This document shows, one piece after another, positions 5,753 through 5,760 of a stretch of 5,760 nucleotides of DNA. The DNA comes from Clostridiales bacterium. Lineage in GTDB: Bacteria; Bacillota; Clostridia; Saccharofermentanales; DTU023. The notes below the pieces were generated by a model, which searched no databases, was not told the origin of the DNA, and saw only the letters and a program-made list of their open reading frames with translations. Each line of letters opens with the position of its first letter. Within the stretch, counting starts at the first letter, position 1. The DNA is taken from assembly GCA_004556455.1 (NCBI GenBank), contig SFGY01000062.1:1-5760 (forward strand), written 5' to 3'. The position numbers were made by a program, and so were the translations under genes.

Positions 5753-5760
5753 ATGAAAAT
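5753..5760 (+). CDS. Start of a further gene, cut by the right edge
   Basis: An ATG at 5753 is followed by AAA and runs off the window. It is preceded by AAAGGAG (5739-5745) with a 7-base spacer, the best-spaced Shine-Dalgarno site in the window after the aldolase's. Only two whole codons (Met-Lys) are visible, so the product cannot be named. Confidence 0.6.

Noticed and set aside
1..5760. Insertion sequences, tRNA or rRNA genes
   Set aside because: No transposase-like frame, no terminal inverted repeats with target duplication, and no cloverleaf or rRNA-like sequence was seen by eye on either strand.

Overview
The window is bacterial, with compact genes, Shine-Dalgarno sites and sigma70-like promoter elements. 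Nothing in it fixes the taxon. The aldolase most closely resembles the class I aldolase (Fda) known from staphylococci and some other bacteria. The base composition is intermediate: the leftward permease gene is visibly richer in A+T than the three rightward genes. I cannot name a genus.

Layout. Positions 1-3045 (minus strand) hold a very large FtsX/MacB-type ABC transporter permease, open to the left edge and therefore truncated. A 304-base AT-rich divergent region (3046-3349) carries a perfect TATAAT for the permease with a 10-bp direct repeat beside it, and a second, different 10-bp phased repeat over the probable promoter of the next gene. Positions 3350-3712 (plus) encode a 120-residue single-domain cupin with a full set of metal ligands. 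Positions 3713-3926 are filled almost entirely by a 14-bp tandem array of about twelve degenerate units. Positions 3927-4391 (plus) encode an ArsR/SmtB repressor with an intact alpha5 zinc-type site. Positions 4392-4575 hold a promoter and an 11-bp perfect hairpin leading into a class I fructose-bisphosphate aldolase (4576-5457, plus). Beyond it are three copies of a 20-bp tandem repeat, a poly-T stretch, and about 180 bases without a recognisable gene. A well-spaced Shine-Dalgarno site and ATG then open a new gene at 5753.

How the parts relate. The genes do not form one obvious pathway. The permease probably works with an ATPase encoded outside the window. The cupin, metal-sensing repressor and metal-independent aldolase run in the same direction, but each has its own upstream control region. 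The most unusual property of the window is in the gaps: each of the three gaps of 200 bases or more holds a short-period tandem repeat (10, 10, 14 and 20 bp), each with its own motif. The clearest is the 14-bp array immediately before the repressor gene. No complete new system is visible, but that array deserves a second look.
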